A stretch of 64,000 nt of DNA from the NCBI GenBank assembly GCA_006538405.1, contig BJKQ01000003.1, forward strand, positions 186,001-250,000, given 5' to 3'. Below the pieces are notes generated by a model. That model had not been told where the DNA came from. It saw nothing but the letters and a program-made list of their open reading frames with translations, and ran no database searches. Position 1 is the stretch's first letter, and each line of letters begins with the position of its first letter. The DNA comes from Hansfordia pulvinata. Its lineage: Eukaryota; Ascomycota; Sordariomycetes; Xylariales. Position numbers and translations under genes: made by a program. This document shows, piece after piece, positions 25,153 to 35,442 of this stretch.

Positions 25153-27150
25153 CTAAGCCATGATCATCGGCTCGCCCTGGCCGTGCAGCTCTGCTGCGCC
25201 CTCGCTCCTCTCCTCCTCCATCATCTCGATCAGGTCGTCGAGGTTGACGTCGAGGTTCTCGGCGTCCTCGGTGTCCAGGCACTGCCTGAGGAGCCGGCGG
25301 TAGGTGTCGATCTTGTCGCTCGTCCCGGCGAGGGCGAGAGCCTGCACGTAGTCCCTGTCGAGCTCCTGCTGCTCCTGTATCGCGCCCAGCAACTCCACCG
25401 CGGCCTGCTTGTACTCCTCGGGGCCGTACGGCTCGTACCCGTTGGCGTTCCCATTGACGGGCTGGTCCATGGAGACCTGGAGGTGGATGTCCGTCTGCTT
25501 CCCCAGCAACGACATGATGTGGCCCTCTAATACCCGGGAGTCTGCCTCGGCCGTCATTGCGTCGTTCTGCGGCTCGAGCTGCGTCTTGAAGTCGGCAATC
25601 TGCTGCTGCAGCAACGCGAGCTCGTTCTGCGTGTTCGCCAGGATCCGCCGCGCCTCGTTCTCCGCCTCGTGCTTCTCCTTCCACTCCTCCTCGTAGCTGC
25701 GGGCGAGGTCCTGGAACTTCTCCAGCACCAGCGGCGTGATCTTGCTCTGCACGGTGTTGGCGGCCTCCGAGTGGTAAGACACGGCCATCTTGGAAACGGA
25801 GTCGCCCAGCGCGTCGCGGAAGGAGACATGCCGCTGCGAGTCGGGTGCGAAGGGGGACGACGACCTCTGCGGCGCGCGCTCCTTGGGCCCTTTGGTCGCG
25901 TTCAGCTCCTGGATGAGCTCCTCCGCGCGGACGCCCTCGGCATTCGGTATATCCGTCGAGGCGCCCCGTCCAAGAAGGGCACGGATGCACTTGCGCGCGT
26001 TCGCCTTCGCGGCGAGATGTACGGCGGTGTTTCCCTGATGGTCTTGGGCATCGATGATCATCTGCACAAGATTCGGGTCGTGTGTTTCCTGGAGACGGTT
26101 CAAGATGCTGTCAAGATAGTAGCGAGAACACGACTGGCTCGTCACGCGACCGCTCTTCATGATGGCCGCATGGTGAATGACGGTGCAACCAGATTCATCG
26201 CGGGCATCGATACTCTCGAACAGTTCCTTCATGACCGCCGGAAACGTCTGCTTCTCGTAGCAGTTGGTAAAGTTCACGGAGCGCATGAGGGGCGTCTCGC
26301 CTCTGCAGTTCTGAGCACCCAGGCTGGCCCCAAAGCGCTTGAGCTGCTTGACGACCTCAAAGTCGCCCATGGCACTGGCCCAGTGCAGGGCGCTGTGCTT
26401 CTCGGCATCGATGTACCAGTCCGGCTGGAAGTTCGGTGGAGGCTCCGGACGGAAGCCTGGGGCATCTTGGCGGGATAGGAGGAAGTAGTCCAGTAGTTCG
26501 TCGCCGTAGACGGCGTGCTGTTGTTCCGTGAGATCCTGGATGGTCTCGTCGCGCTTGCGCTTGCGGTGGCCTGTGGAGAAATGGGACATGTCGGGCCGGT
26601 CATCTTCGGCCATGTACGAGGCCGAAGCCACGGTGTCGTCCTCGGGGATCTCCTCGTCATTCAACTGCTGGCTGGTGGACTCGAGGTCCTCGCGCAGGGG
26701 AGCGCTGTTCCATTTGGGGACAGCAGGCTTGGCCACCTTGGGCGCTTTGGGCTTGCTGGCATGGCGGGGAGCTGGAGGAGGGCTCTCGGGGCCGGGAACA
26801 AATTCGAAGATGGGACGCAGACGGTCGATGATGTTGTTCTTGGAAGCCAGGGCCTCGCCGGCATCCAGGGGAATCCATGTTCCTTGGTACTTGCCGTAGC
26901 CTCCCTGGATCTTTTCGTGGGTGTCCTTCTGGACTTCGCGCTCGAGGATGCGCGTGCGTGCGGGCTTGTCGTAGCCGGCGGCCTTGAGGATGTGCGTGGC
27001 GTTGATCCAGTCATCGGACCTACGGCGCATGACATGCTCCTTGAAGTCAACACCAAATTGGAACTCGTAGACGGGGATGCCGCTGTAAGTGGCACTGTAG
27101 ATGCCGGGCCCGGTGGGCGGCGGGGCGGGGGCGGCGGCAGCCTTGGGCAT
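25153..27150 (-). CDS. mbp1: Mbp1/Res-type APSES cell-cycle transcription factor
   Basis: A single uninterrupted frame of 665 codons. The DNA-binding subunit of the MBF complex binds MCB-type promoter elements to drive G1/S transcription with a Swi6-type partner (family knowledge). The APSES/KilA-N domain spans about residues 17-115 (core VYEFQFGVDFKEHVMRRRSD, then WINATHILKAAGYDKPARTR, then GGYGKYQGTWIPL). A basic nuclear-localisation candidate is RKRKR at 196-200. Ankyrin repeats run from about 250 to 405 (SALHWASAMGD; GETPLMRSV; GCTVIHHAAI; GNTAVHLAAKAN). A coiled coil covers about 475-525 (EEEWKEKHEAENEARRILAN), followed by a helical C-terminal heterodimerisation-type region ending in an acidic stretch (LIEMMEEERSEG). 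Layout and length fit fungal Mbp1/Res1/Res2. The lack of introns is unusual for a filamentous-fungal copy as far as I know. The start codon follows a G/C-rich leader and precedes the first conserved residue by ~17 codons. Confidence 0.95.
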   Translation of the reverse strand: MPKAAAAPAPPPTGPGIYSATYSGIPVYEFQFGVDFKEHVMRRRSDDWINATHILKAAGYDKPARTRILEREVQKDTHEKIQGGYGKYQGTWIPLDAGEALASKNNIIDRLRPIFEFVPGPESPPPAPRHASKPKAPKVAKPAVPKWNSAPLREDLESTSQQLNDEEIPEDDTVASASYMAEDDRPDMSHFSTGHRKRKRDETIQDLTEQQHAVYGDELLDYFLLSRQDAPGFRPEPPPNFQPDWYIDAEKHSALHWASAMGDFEVVKQLKRFGASLGAQNCRGETPLMRSVNFTNCYEKQTFPAVMKELFESIDARDESGCTVIHHAAIMKSGRVTSQSCSRYYLDSILNRLQETHDPNLVQMIIDAQDHQGNTAVHLAAKANARKCIRALLGRGASTDIPNAEGVRAEELIQELNATKGPKERAPQRSSSPFAPDSQRHVSFRDALGDSVSKMAVSYHSEAANTVQSKITPLVLEKFQDLARSYEEEWKEKHEAENEARRILANTQNELALLQQQIADFKTQLEPQNDAMTAEADSRVLEGHIMSLLGKQTDIHLQVSMDQPVNGNANGYEPYGPEEYKQAAVELLGAIQEQQELDRDYVQALALAGTSDKIDTYRRLLRQCLDTEDAENLDVNLDDLIEMMEEERSEGAAELHGQGEPMIMA

Positions 27151-28030
27151 GATGGCGAGTCGGGTTGGATGCGCTGTGCTGTAGATATCGCGCGAGCTCC
27201 ACCCTGAGGGGGAAGAAGGGGATGATGGAAAGATTGAGCGACAGGCAGCGGGGACGAGTGATCAGAGACGCCGGGAGTAGTTTGCGTGGCGGAGACGGAG
27301 GTGGTAATTAGGGTGTATCGGCGAGATTGACTGGCATATTATCCCTGGGTGTCGGGGGTGCGCGGGGAGGTGTACGCAATTGTGTATGTGTATGTCTGCC
27401 GGATATATGTTGGGCGTGGTCGTGGGAGCATTCGGTGCGGCCAAGTCGAGAGGCCGAGAGATACGGTGGATGATTGGATGTGAGCGACGGGCAAGCGGCG
27501 GCGGACGAGGCGGTGGGCGTTAGGTGGTGTGAAGTCCGGGCGCGAGGTGATGTGGTGTGCCGACAGGGCGTGATGGAGGTGTGGAGTGAGGGAGCGTCCA
27601 AGGGGAGCCGAGTCGAGTTGGAACGCGCACGTCGCGAGAAATTTGGCGTTTGGCCGGGGCTGGGCGCTCCTGCCGGGTGATTGCGACGCGGGTGCGCCTG
27701 CCCCAAGTCGCGGGGCGCGTAAAGAGGTCGGACGTCTCTCTGATTGGTCCGCCAGCAGTGAGTGGGTCGATCTCTCTCCCTCCCTCCCGTGCGATCAATT
27801 TGAGATGAGCAGCAGCTGTTTAATGCATATACTGTATTGTTGCATGCTATATGCACCACCGTCAGGTTCACTCCCATGAAAACCGGCGATGACTTCATTC
27901 AAAGTGTTTTCACGCCAGTAACATGCCTCATCACGCTCACTCAAATCCCACTCGTTTTATATACTCATAGCGATCCTCCCTTTCCCCCGGCTCTCGTAGC
28001 TCAACATAGCCTCCTTCTTAAATCACCATT
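27151..28030. other. Promoter/5' region of the Mbp1-type gene; no other gene
   Basis: About 0.9 kb between the Mbp1-type start and the 2Fe-2S relic. I saw no exact MCB core (ACGCGT). Open frames are Thr/Arg/Pro-rich chance frames. Confidence 0.5.
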
Positions 28031-28620
28031 CAACGCCGTTCCCTGGTGCAACACCTACCGCTTACGTAGGTCCACCATGCAGGTCCCGCACGTCCCGACC
28101 ATGCAGCTCGAGTCGACGTGGAAGCCTGCCTCGTTGAGCACCTGCAGCAGCGACTTGTCGCCGGGGATCTGGGGCACCTCGCCAGGCTCCGCCCCAGTCT
28201 CGGTCCCGGCCCCGGCCTCAGCCTCGAACGTCTCGCCCGTCCCCGCCGAACCGCTGCCAAAGCCCTCAAAGTGCAGGCGGGATTCGCTGTAGCCGCGCGC
28301 CTCGGACACGGCCCGACAGGCTGAGCGACGGCGGCCCGCAGCAGTAGATGGCCACCCCGTCGTCTGCCCGTTCGGTCCCTCGGCATCTTCTTCCACTCGT
28401 CGTGGTGGTCCGGGTTGTATTGGTGCAGGGCGGTGTTCGGATTCCGGTGCGGGAAGTGCTCGCGCTCGTCGTCGACGAGGCTCATCTTGCTCAGTCGCAC
28501 CCTGACCTTGCACGGATCCTTGTTGATGCCCGAGGCGAACTTGGCGCCTGGGAGGGGCTTGACGTCGCGCCCGACCCGCAGGCTCCTCAGGACATCTTTG
28601 TTAGGGGGGCAAAGGCGCAC
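28031..28620 (-). pseudogene. Relic of a flavin/2Fe-2S oxidoreductase, C-terminal part
   Basis: The minus strand encodes, in three different frames, the end of a phthalate-dioxygenase-reductase-like protein. About 28375-28310 has DDGVAIYCCGPPSL, the end of an NAD-binding domain. From about 28306 another frame has RAVSEARGYSESRLHFEGFG and then the plant-type ferredoxin domain (IPGDKSLLQVLNEAGFHVDS, then CMVGTCGTCMVDL). The frame stops at TAG (28057-28055) although the following codons still read VLHQGTAL, so the fourth cluster cysteine is lost. The flavin domain is missing. The upstream frame (28620-28390) holds a hydrophilic segment I cannot place. The breaks need a net loss of one base (or gain of two), unlike the one-base homopolymer losses elsewhere, and there is an in-frame stop, so I call genuine decay. 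Confidence 0.75.
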
Positions 28621-31252
28621 GCTCGAGGATGCCGGGGAGCTTTAGGGAGCCCATTGTACCCGGCGACTCGGAACAGCATCGAAAGGCCAGACTAAGCCCA
28701 CTGCCCCGGGTTCGTGATGAAGCCGACGAAGAGGAGTGCAGGCTTCCAAGTCAGCTGTGAAGCTGTCTCGGATACAAATAGATGACCACAGTCGTCACAT
28801 CCGTGTCTGATCGACGTCGATTAATGACCCAAGCGGCTTGTTCGGCTGATGGCTGGCGCTCGCGGCTCGCACTTCCAGTCTACGGAGTATAGTACCCAAG
28901 TCGGCCGGGGATATTCGGCATTGGCCCAGTAGCATTGCCTACCCACTGGTCCGATGTACGGACTCTAGCTGCCTCTCTGGGGAACTCTCGCTCCAACCCC
29001 TTTTCGGCCGTGAGCGTATACATCCTATCCTAGGCCGGCCCGTCCAGAGCCGTATCCGGTCGATGGCCGCGATCCGAGAACTGCGGTCTTGCGCCGTGGA
29101 TGCCGAGGCCTCAACCCGAGTCCAACAAAGAACAATGGATGGTTACACGATTAGCATGCAGGCTAGGAGAGAGGTGGCGGTGAAGCAAGGCACTGCGGCG
29201 GACATTTGTCTTCGGAACGCACTCAAGAACGCTGACAATAGAGTATGAGACTATTGATAGACGCGAGCGGGCGGCAGCATTTGGTCGATCGAAGTCGTGT
29301 CCAAACAAGCATACTTACCTCAGGTAACACACCCCGACTTGCGGCTCAGTCGACTTCTAAGCACTTCCTATCGCGGCCCTGCGTGGGGTCCGGCACTCAC
29401 TGGCAGCACCGGCATTTGCGCGTCGAGCCAACTGCCTTTCCAGCTTGAAGTAGATACTCGCGGCCGTAGCACACCTTCTTTTGTTACGTGCGTCATAAAC
29501 ATCTGAGAAGCGAAAGCCGACGAGTGTAGTCTGTCAGACACGGACGAGGGCCACGAGATTATGGGTCGAGGCATTTCACTTCCGTCCGTCCGTAGGGTGA
29601 TCGGCTTGCCAACATCGAAGCATGCTGCTCCCGGACAATATGGAGCCGGGGCCTGCTGGAAGGATTGTGACCAGGTATCAACCGGAGCTTCTTTCTAGAG
29701 TTGAATTGGCTTCAATGGTTCGCCGGCTTGATTCTTGTCCTTCGTTCTGTATTGTGAACAAAGGAGGACGGAGAAGGACAAGATTGCGGAATCGAAGGGC
29801 ACCACAGTGACTATGGGTCCACACGAGTGATGAGAAGCCTTGTTCTGGAGCCCCCATTGTATTAACCCATCCTGCCATCAGTGGATGCTCTGGCAGATGG
29901 GTTTGGCAACTAGTATGTCACTTTGGCCGGTGGGGCTTTAACCGCCATCTTGTTTGTGAGGAATGGTACAGGTTCCGGTGTAGTCGACCGTGGTGCTGTG
30001 TGACGCACGTCATACAAGCAACCACGGCTAGTTACGAACGCACTCGCCGCCATCACCGTGGGGCAGAACCCAGCTTGCCCCGTGTCCTGGAGGCAGCTCA
30101 ACATAGGCAGTGCACACCAAGAGTAGTAGGATGCGGAGCTTCAGGGGATAAACGAAGGTCACAGTCAAATTCTACTGAGCGTAGAGATCATTCGTGAGCC
30201 TCCACTAAGCAAACGACAATATGCTGCAAACATTGCGCGCAGCTCCGCACTCTCGATGTAAAACCAATGAGAGTACTGTACAAGAAGTCGGCTTCCTCAA
30301 ATTGGCGGCGTCTTCAACGAATGGCTGAGCCCTTCCTTCGTCATGCCGCTCCAGACACAGCCTTCGCCCCCCCCCCCCCCCCCCCCCCCCCCGCGCAGTG
30401 CTGATGATTGATATGTCACTGTTCGTGCACCGTTTTGGGAGGTTGCCGCGCGATGTGAGTGGGCGGCAGCTTGCCGGACCTCGGTGCGGTCGTCGTGGTG
30501 TCTCTCAGACGACGGGTAACGGGGTGGTCGGGAGGAAGTTTTGCGACTGCTCGATCGGCGCCTGTTCTCTCTCGCCACAGTGTTACCGCAAGTTTCACAG
30601 CTTGAAGATGACAGATCAGTGATGGCAAGACGATACAAACACACCTTCTCTGTGGGGGCCCGTGGCGACAGACTGGACGCCCCAATGAACGATGGTGAGT
30701 CTGGAGAGACTGGCCCTTATTGTCGTATTCTTTGGACCTGTGGGACGTATGACGGATGAAATTCCTAAAGCTTCATGGGTGATAGAGCTAATAAGGCAAC
30801 GGGAGAAAGTAAGAGTGGCACTTCGCAAAGGGAACGAGAAACGGCAGCGAATGAAACGAAAACATGGAGGGTCTTGTGGAATCTGAACAGCTAGAGTCGG
30901 TATTGTGTTTCCAACTCTTGCCTGCCAGCGACCCAGGTGCCAAAACGGCACCTGCGTCGCCTCTTAGCACACCGCGCCGCCTCTGCACGAAGGGGCGAAG
31001 CTGTGCGTCGTGCACATATATCTGTCCTCGGGACGATACATGCGTCTTCGCCTTGGGGTCGCAGGACCTCGAGACGAGTATTGCGGCGTGACTTGAAGCG
31101 GTCAAGTCTGGCCGCGAATCGAAGGGCGCTGGCCCTCGGAAACCCCATTGCTGGGGACAGCGTATGTCGCTGTCAACTCGACGGTTGTCGAGGACAAGAG
31201 TCGAGCTTGCCATTCTGGCACATTCAGATTCCACAAGACCTTCCAGGTTGAC
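28621..31252. other. Intergenic, no gene seen
   Basis: About 2.6 kb with only short chance frames. It contains the longest homopolymer of the window (26 C at 30367). I looked for the missing N-terminal flavin domain of the reductase relic in 28621-29100 and did not see it. Confidence 0.55.
30367..30392 (+). repeat. Poly-C run (26 nt)
   Basis: Twenty-six consecutive C in intergenic DNA. The true length is uncertain because G/C runs elsewhere in this sequence appear under-called. Confidence 0.9.
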
Positions 31253-31758
31253 TCAAATGAAAAAGGCAACTCGGCCCTCGCTGCAATGTCCATCTTTGCA
31301 GCCCTCGCACAACTCACTCCTGTGTGAAGGTCCCTTCCCCTCCCCGTGTGGGGGGTCTTCACGGAAACTCCGTTCCAGACGTTGATACGATGAGCGACCC
31401 GCTCAGCGTAGCAGTTGGCGTCCAACAAAGGCGCCGCCAGTGTATTGCAGGACTTGCAACGCTGCCAGTAAACCCTCGCATTATAGGAAGGTCCCAGGTA
31501 GCCATCGTCCCACAGGCGGATGACTATTGCGATTTTTTTACTGCCCCAACCGGTTGCAGAACAAGCCGCATTGCGGCACACGAACCGTCCCATGATGTTG
31601 GTATCCCACTCTTTCGAAGCTCGGAATTTCTCATCCTTGTGGTGAAATTCCGGCATCTCTATTTCGTCCTCATCGAGCCGCTCCACCACACTGTCATGGA
31701 GGCTCGGGAAGAGCGACCACGGATGGAATGGCTTTGTCTGCGTCTTCCGCGAAGGCAT
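31253..31758 (-). CDS. 3CxxC-type zinc-binding domain protein (single-base frameshift)
   Basis: About 168 residues once a single base is added to a homopolymer between 31342 and 31355 (either CCCC at 31342-31345 or GGGGGG at 31350-31355 on the plus strand). The start MPSRKTQTKP at 31758 is followed by a Trp/Phe/His-rich segment and then the zinc-domain landmarks: GRFVCRNAACSATGWGSKKI, IVIRLW, YNARVYWQRCKSCNTLAAP, YAERVAHRINVWNG. After the shift comes HRSELCEGCKDGHCSEG, with the stop at 31255-31253. That final Cys-rich block is the family's diagnostic end and is only reachable by the shift, which is strong evidence the gene is intact. The family (zf-3CxxC) is expanded in fungi with largely unknown molecular role. 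An upstream in-frame extension to 32013 exists but is not protein-like. Confidence 0.85.
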
Positions 31759-32098
31759 GCTTCCGTGTTCTCGAATGTCGAATTGTGAGAAATGGTGAAA
31801 TGCTGTGAGACGCGAGAGGCCTGCGGAGGAGAAGAGGGTAAAGTCGGCCGCTCTTTGTATTTCGTTCACGGCCTGGAGCAAGGGCTCGTGTCGAAGCCTT
31901 GGCAAATGGAGGTGTGTTGGATTACTAATTAACTCATAAGAGGGCAACTGCAGGATCATGAGTATCGTGAAGTATGCCATACAACAGGTGCCCAAGGTAC
32001 GCTTCTTATACATGGATTCTAGGCGCGTACGCCAATGGCTTTCTAGGCCTCTGATTGGTCAGATCCTCCTATTGGCCCAGGAACTGCTTCCGGAAGTA

Positions 32099-32128
32099 TG
32101 TTGGTGATGTTGGTGATGTTGGTGATGT
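32099..32128 (+). repeat. Tandem 9-mer TTGGTGATG (~3.3 copies)
   Basis: Perfect tandem copies of a 9-base unit, followed by a short alternating ATATAT/GCATGC stretch. Confidence 0.85.
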
Positions 32129-33314
32129 AAGTGATATACGATATATATGCATGGACGGCGCGCATGCATGGGCGGCACGCATGTCGGGCCGTTCCTAGCC
32201 AGTCATACGAAACCGGTCAAACAAGCCACATGACACGGCATTATCTACATCAAGGCTGGGCCTGCTGAGGAATTTGACTCTGTGTCTTGCATCATGATAG
32301 ACGTCGGCACCGAGCCGAACCAAGGAATCAAAACACCATAGTACAGCTGGCAATCCTTGTGGCACAAGGTTTTGGGATCGCGTCTTCCGCTTGAAATAGC
32401 GCGAGGTATCCCGGGCAAGACACTCGCTTGCGGGCGAGCGCCCACCAACAGACTCAAACCTTGTTCTCCGATTGGCGCGCGTGACCTCTGGACCACGAGC
32501 ATCGAAACCCCAGGCCACGAGGTAGGCCAACACAGCCGCGCTTCTGTGCCTCAACCACCTATCACGAGGTGTTCGGCGTCCAAGTGGCTTCGAGGTCCGC
32601 GCCCACCCACTCAGAAGAGGTGTTCTGACTCAGCAAACATGACCGCACGATCTCACAGACCACCACGCTCGCAATCAGGCAGGGCTTCGATCCAGACCCG
32701 TTTCTGTCCAGGTCCATTGGTCATCGATGACCCGAGCAGGAGGGGCAGTGGACGGCAGCGGCCAACCAAGCCGACTCGTCCTGGCACGTCAATGCAGTTC
32801 CTGAACATGGGCGGCGCTGATGACAGTGGTTGTCGATTCCGTTGCCCGTTGCTCTGGATGGCAAGCGGCCGCCCGTGCCAACCTAACAATGCGAAGAACC
32901 TTAAGCAGCCGGGGTGGCCTGGTCGATCTCAAGTAACGGGTTGCCTAATGACCTGCAAGTTGTGACAGATTCTTCGTGTCAGGCAATCTCGCCATGACTA
33001 ACAGGCCAGCAGCCCTGGTGGCAACATCACGCCAGACACCGAGCCCAGATCAGCCTCTGCTGGTGGCTCGTGCCCGTCGAGCCCAGGCTGGGAGGATCCG
33101 CGAGAGCTGATGGCGAGGAAGGCCGCGTGGTGGGCGTTGCTCCGTGAGGCGAGGCCAGCCACGCAAGCCGCACTCCCACGTGGTGATAGGCACGGTTACC
33201 TAATCATCGCCAGAATATACGTAAGATGGATTCCGCTGCCGAGATCCATAATCTACCGAGCTCGAGGGCCGCTCCGGAGCCCGCTGGACCCGGGCAGGGG
33301 CCGCTGGCCGCTGG

Positions 33315-33352
33315 GAGCCAAGACACTGACCAGGAGCCAAGACACTGACCAG
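33315..33352 (+). repeat. 19-bp perfect tandem duplication
   Basis: The unit GAGCCAAGACACTGACCAG occurs twice back to back with no mismatch. It is a recent local duplication in intergenic DNA or an assembly stutter. Confidence 0.9.
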
Positions 33353-35442
33353 GTTGCCTGCTTGGTGACGGGAGACCCTTCTGTACGTAATGCATTACTT
33401 GACCTTTTTCTCTTGGTCTTTCCCGTTCCTCCATGTTCTCGACAGCGGGAGAGATGCTGCTTCGCCACGCCAGCTCATCAAGTGTAGGCGCCTGAAAGAC
33501 TATCTCTGGTGCCTCGATCGACGGCTCTGAATCTCTGCGGCACACATGCTGTAACATGGCGCTACTGACATGCCCGGCTGGAACCGACTATGAGGGGCGT
33601 GAGGGCAACACCGGTTGCTTCAGTAGACCGTTGGTCGGCAGAGAAAGAGACGTAACGGAGAGCGGCATTGCAGACCCGGCTGGGCACAGAAGCATACGCA
33701 AGCCGGCCGGGTTCAGGAGCGGGACCCATGTCGGGCCAGACAGAGGCTGACAATAAGTCGGGCGCGGCCTGTCTGCTCAGAGCGCGGGCGGCAACGCGGC
33801 AAGCGGCACCTGGGGGCGGCGAGCCATGGGAGGAAGAGGGCCGATGCGATATGTTTGGCGGCAGAGGGAGTATAGGATTTGCAGATTGCGAGTCGAAGGG
33901 CATGCAGATTCGGAATAAAAAAATCGAAGTCATGGTCGGTCGTGAAGACCGCCGAGGGGCTGCCTGCAGGTGTTCGGGCGCGCGGCAAACGGACGCGCAC
34001 GCTGCCAAGACGCTACAGCGCCTATCAGAGTAGGCGCCCCTATTAGGGAACTTGAATCCGTAATGTACGTGTCTGGGAATGCCTCCGTCTCTGTATTGGA
34101 CGGTGTTGTCAATTCCGACAGCAACACGTGTCGGGTCTCCCGGCACCTAATGGACGTCATCTCTTGGTGAACAGCCACAGAACCAAATAGTAAGCTCGAC
34201 AATACAGGTTGCGATTGCCAATCACCTGAGAAATGGGATAGAACACAGGCCCCTGCCAGTTGCTGATAGAGTGAGAGGGGAGTGGGCTGCGCAGTCGAAC
34301 ACGGCCGTAGCATGGCTGTGCAGCGACTTTGTACGAGACGTAAAGGACTGAGGTGGGTAGGTACCTACTGATACGAGTATTGCTCAAAAGGTGCCTCACA
34401 TACATCAATCCATGCGGTGGCCACGGGGGTACAAATTCGAAGCAACGTGCCGTCCAGAAGCCCTCCTGGTAGACATTGTCTTCTCGTACTTGTTTCTGGC
34501 CCTCGACGTCGTGCGATTCATGCTTGCAGTCTTTCCTCTCACACTTGATCCTTTTGCGCCTGGCAGCCCGTCACGCCCACCTTGAAAGCTCACCTGGTCG
34601 CTCATTCCAACTTACTACCTCGGGTACTTGTAAGCCGCCTACCTGAGTTAGATCCTCAGTCGCCGACTCACGTCATCTGATTAGCCGTCTTTCGCTAGAA
34701 GTAGGTGCCCTAATATCCTTCCTCTGAAGCCTCCCTACATGTACTCGTACATGGAGTAGGGCTACATACATATAGGTACTTTAGGTACCTACCTACTGTG
34801 CCTACATCATCTGCCTCCAGGCTTTTCAACAACCTCGGACACTCCCCGTCAAGATCGAACGCGACCCGAACCGGGCGAGACACGTCGTCGATTGCCTCGT
34901 CTCCCAATCTGCACCGTCTCGACTACGGCCCTGCCTTACCGGACCGGCCGTCCTGTGTGAGCACAACAAGCAGGGCGCATCTCAGACAGGTGCCCGAGTA
35001 CGGGTACGACGAATTAGGTTGTACTCGTACAGCCTTCTGCACACGGCGACCCACGCCGCCCCATCACGCCGGAAACTGGGGATTTCTGGGGAATTCGCCC
35101 ATTAATCTTACACCGCATTCCACCAGTCCGCGACAGGAGACGATAGGAGACACGCGACGGGAAACTCGATCAGAGACCCTGTGCCTGGAACTCCTGCGAG
35201 TGGCACCGTTGCATACCTTGACAATTCGTTACCTGCCTGCTTGCCCCGTACCTACCCATTTCGCGTGTACCTGATTAAGGTACGAGTACCTACCTAACCT
35301 GCTGCTGTACCTAACAACTGACACGGGGACGAACTTCGCGGATCGTCGCGTGGCTCGTTCGCTGCCCCCCCTTTCCTGGACCCTCTCCCTCTGCCCTCGA
35401 CCCGCCCTCACTGGTCCAGCCCTATCCTCGCCCTGTTCATCC

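Larger units (their letters stand above)
31759..35442. other. Intergenic, no gene seen
   Basis: About 3.7 kb. It holds a tandem 9-mer (32099-32128), a 19-bp tandem duplication (33315-33352), four octamer copies (34372, 34742, 35022, 35281) and several TACCTACC/GGTAGGTA matches packed into 34350-35300, the promoter side of the transporter gene. Frames up to 202 codons have no motif. Confidence 0.55.

Noticed and set aside
25554..27207. Plus-strand and alternate-frame ORFs up to 269 codons opposite the Mbp1-type gene
   Set aside because: Shadows of the strongly conserved minus-strand coding frame.
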